A DNA stretch of 64,000 bases from Mesorhizobium sangaii (GTDB lineage: Bacteria; Pseudomonadota; Alphaproteobacteria; Rhizobiales; Rhizobiaceae), in NCBI RefSeq assembly GCF_014207355.1, contig NZ_JACHEF010000002.1:310001-374000 (forward strand), in the 5' to 3' direction. Both the position numbers and the translations under genes were made by a program. This document shows positions 63,795 to 64,000 of the stretch, piece by piece. Position 1 is the stretch's first letter. The number at the start of each line of letters is the position of its first letter. Under the pieces are notes generated by a model. That model made no database searches. It was given only the letters and a program-made list of their open reading frames with translations, and was not told the DNA's origin.

Positions 63795-64000
63795 ATGGCG
63801 AACACACCGAATCCAAACGACCCGTTCAATTCGTCCACCAACGCTCCTCGCCCAAGCGGCGGTGGCAGCACCTGGCTGATTGTGCTGGTCGTCGTTATTC
63901 TGGCGGTTGTCGCGTATTATGTTTTCGGAAGAAGCGGCGGTGAGCATCCGGCACCTGCCGAGGCGCCGGCGGCCAGCACACCGGCACCTGCGCCGGCTCC
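63795..64000 (+). CDS. Hypothetical single-span membrane protein, 3' end outside window
   Basis: At least 68 aa, cut by the window end. A short polar N-terminus (ANTPNPNDPFNSSTNAPRPS), one membrane helix (TWLIVLVVVILAVVAYYVFG) and the beginning of an Ala/Pro-rich tail (PAPAEAPAASTPAPAPAP). GGAGGA is 7 bases before the ATG. No family recognised. Confidence 0.65.
   Translation, partial: MANTPNPNDPFNSSTNAPRPSGGGSTWLIVLVVVILAVVAYYVFGRSGGEHPAPAEAPAASTPAPAPA

Overview
This 64-kb window is high-GC chromosomal DNA of an alphaproteobacterium of the Hyphomicrobiales, most likely Mesorhizobium or a close relative. The evidence is the gene content: a MucR/Ros regulator, a sigma-54-type glnK-amtB unit, a hemC-hemD-Mic60-hemY cluster, a CenR-like regulator, periplasmic-binding-protein ABC transporters and dispersed rhizobial intergenic repeats. 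No tRNA, rRNA, CRISPR array, prophage or complete insertion sequence was seen. Most of the window is core metabolism.

Layout. 25-4524 (minus) is a sugar ABC importer plus an SMP-30-type lactonase. 4742-6762 (minus) is a GAF sensor kinase and a LuxR-type response regulator, divergent from 6915-12513 (plus), an operon of GH15 glucoamylase, gnd, zwf and a ROK glucokinase. Together these could turn an internal glucan into 6-phosphogluconate and pentose phosphate. 12729-15814 (plus) holds MucR, an aminotransferase and an MFS exporter. 15818-21917 (minus) is hemC-hemD-Mic60-hemY with TerB-like and amidotransferase genes. 22018-26058 (plus) holds tsaD, gpsA and small conserved genes. 26075-31317 holds a LysR/DUF1127 pair, an L,D-transpeptidase, a CenR-like regulator, a cNMP-binding protein, xthA and lolA. 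31449-41228 holds ftsK, amtB-glnK, tesB, a UbiH-type hydroxylase and an OsmC protein.

41497-48378 (minus) contains yceH and the succinate dehydrogenase genes. The sdhCDA part is separated from sdhB by a DUF3052 gene, two gene relics and a membrane sulfatase-fold gene. 48767-53773 holds an MliC-like lipoprotein, a small secreted protein, two paralogous diguanylate cyclases and leuC. 54046-58380 holds a methyltransferase, an amino-acid ABC importer without its ATPase, ohrR, a frameshifted ohr and rplS. 58708-60736 holds a TauE/SafE transporter lying against trmD-rimM. 60968-64000 holds xerC, a TraB/GumN-type protein, a DUF2867 protein, a gene-tail relic and a partial small membrane protein.

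The strongest unusual signals are rearrangement scars: an sdhB 5' relic plus a DUF3052 relic, a duplicated TraB/GumN tail, and a one-base frameshift in ohr. Others are three copies of a roughly 150-bp palindromic element, a 144-bp inverted-repeat element, and an octamer tandem array at the 3' end of the L,D-transpeptidase gene. I found no clear new defence or mobile system. The best candidate for an under-described functional unit is the two-component system divergent from the glucoamylase-gnd-zwf-glucokinase operon.
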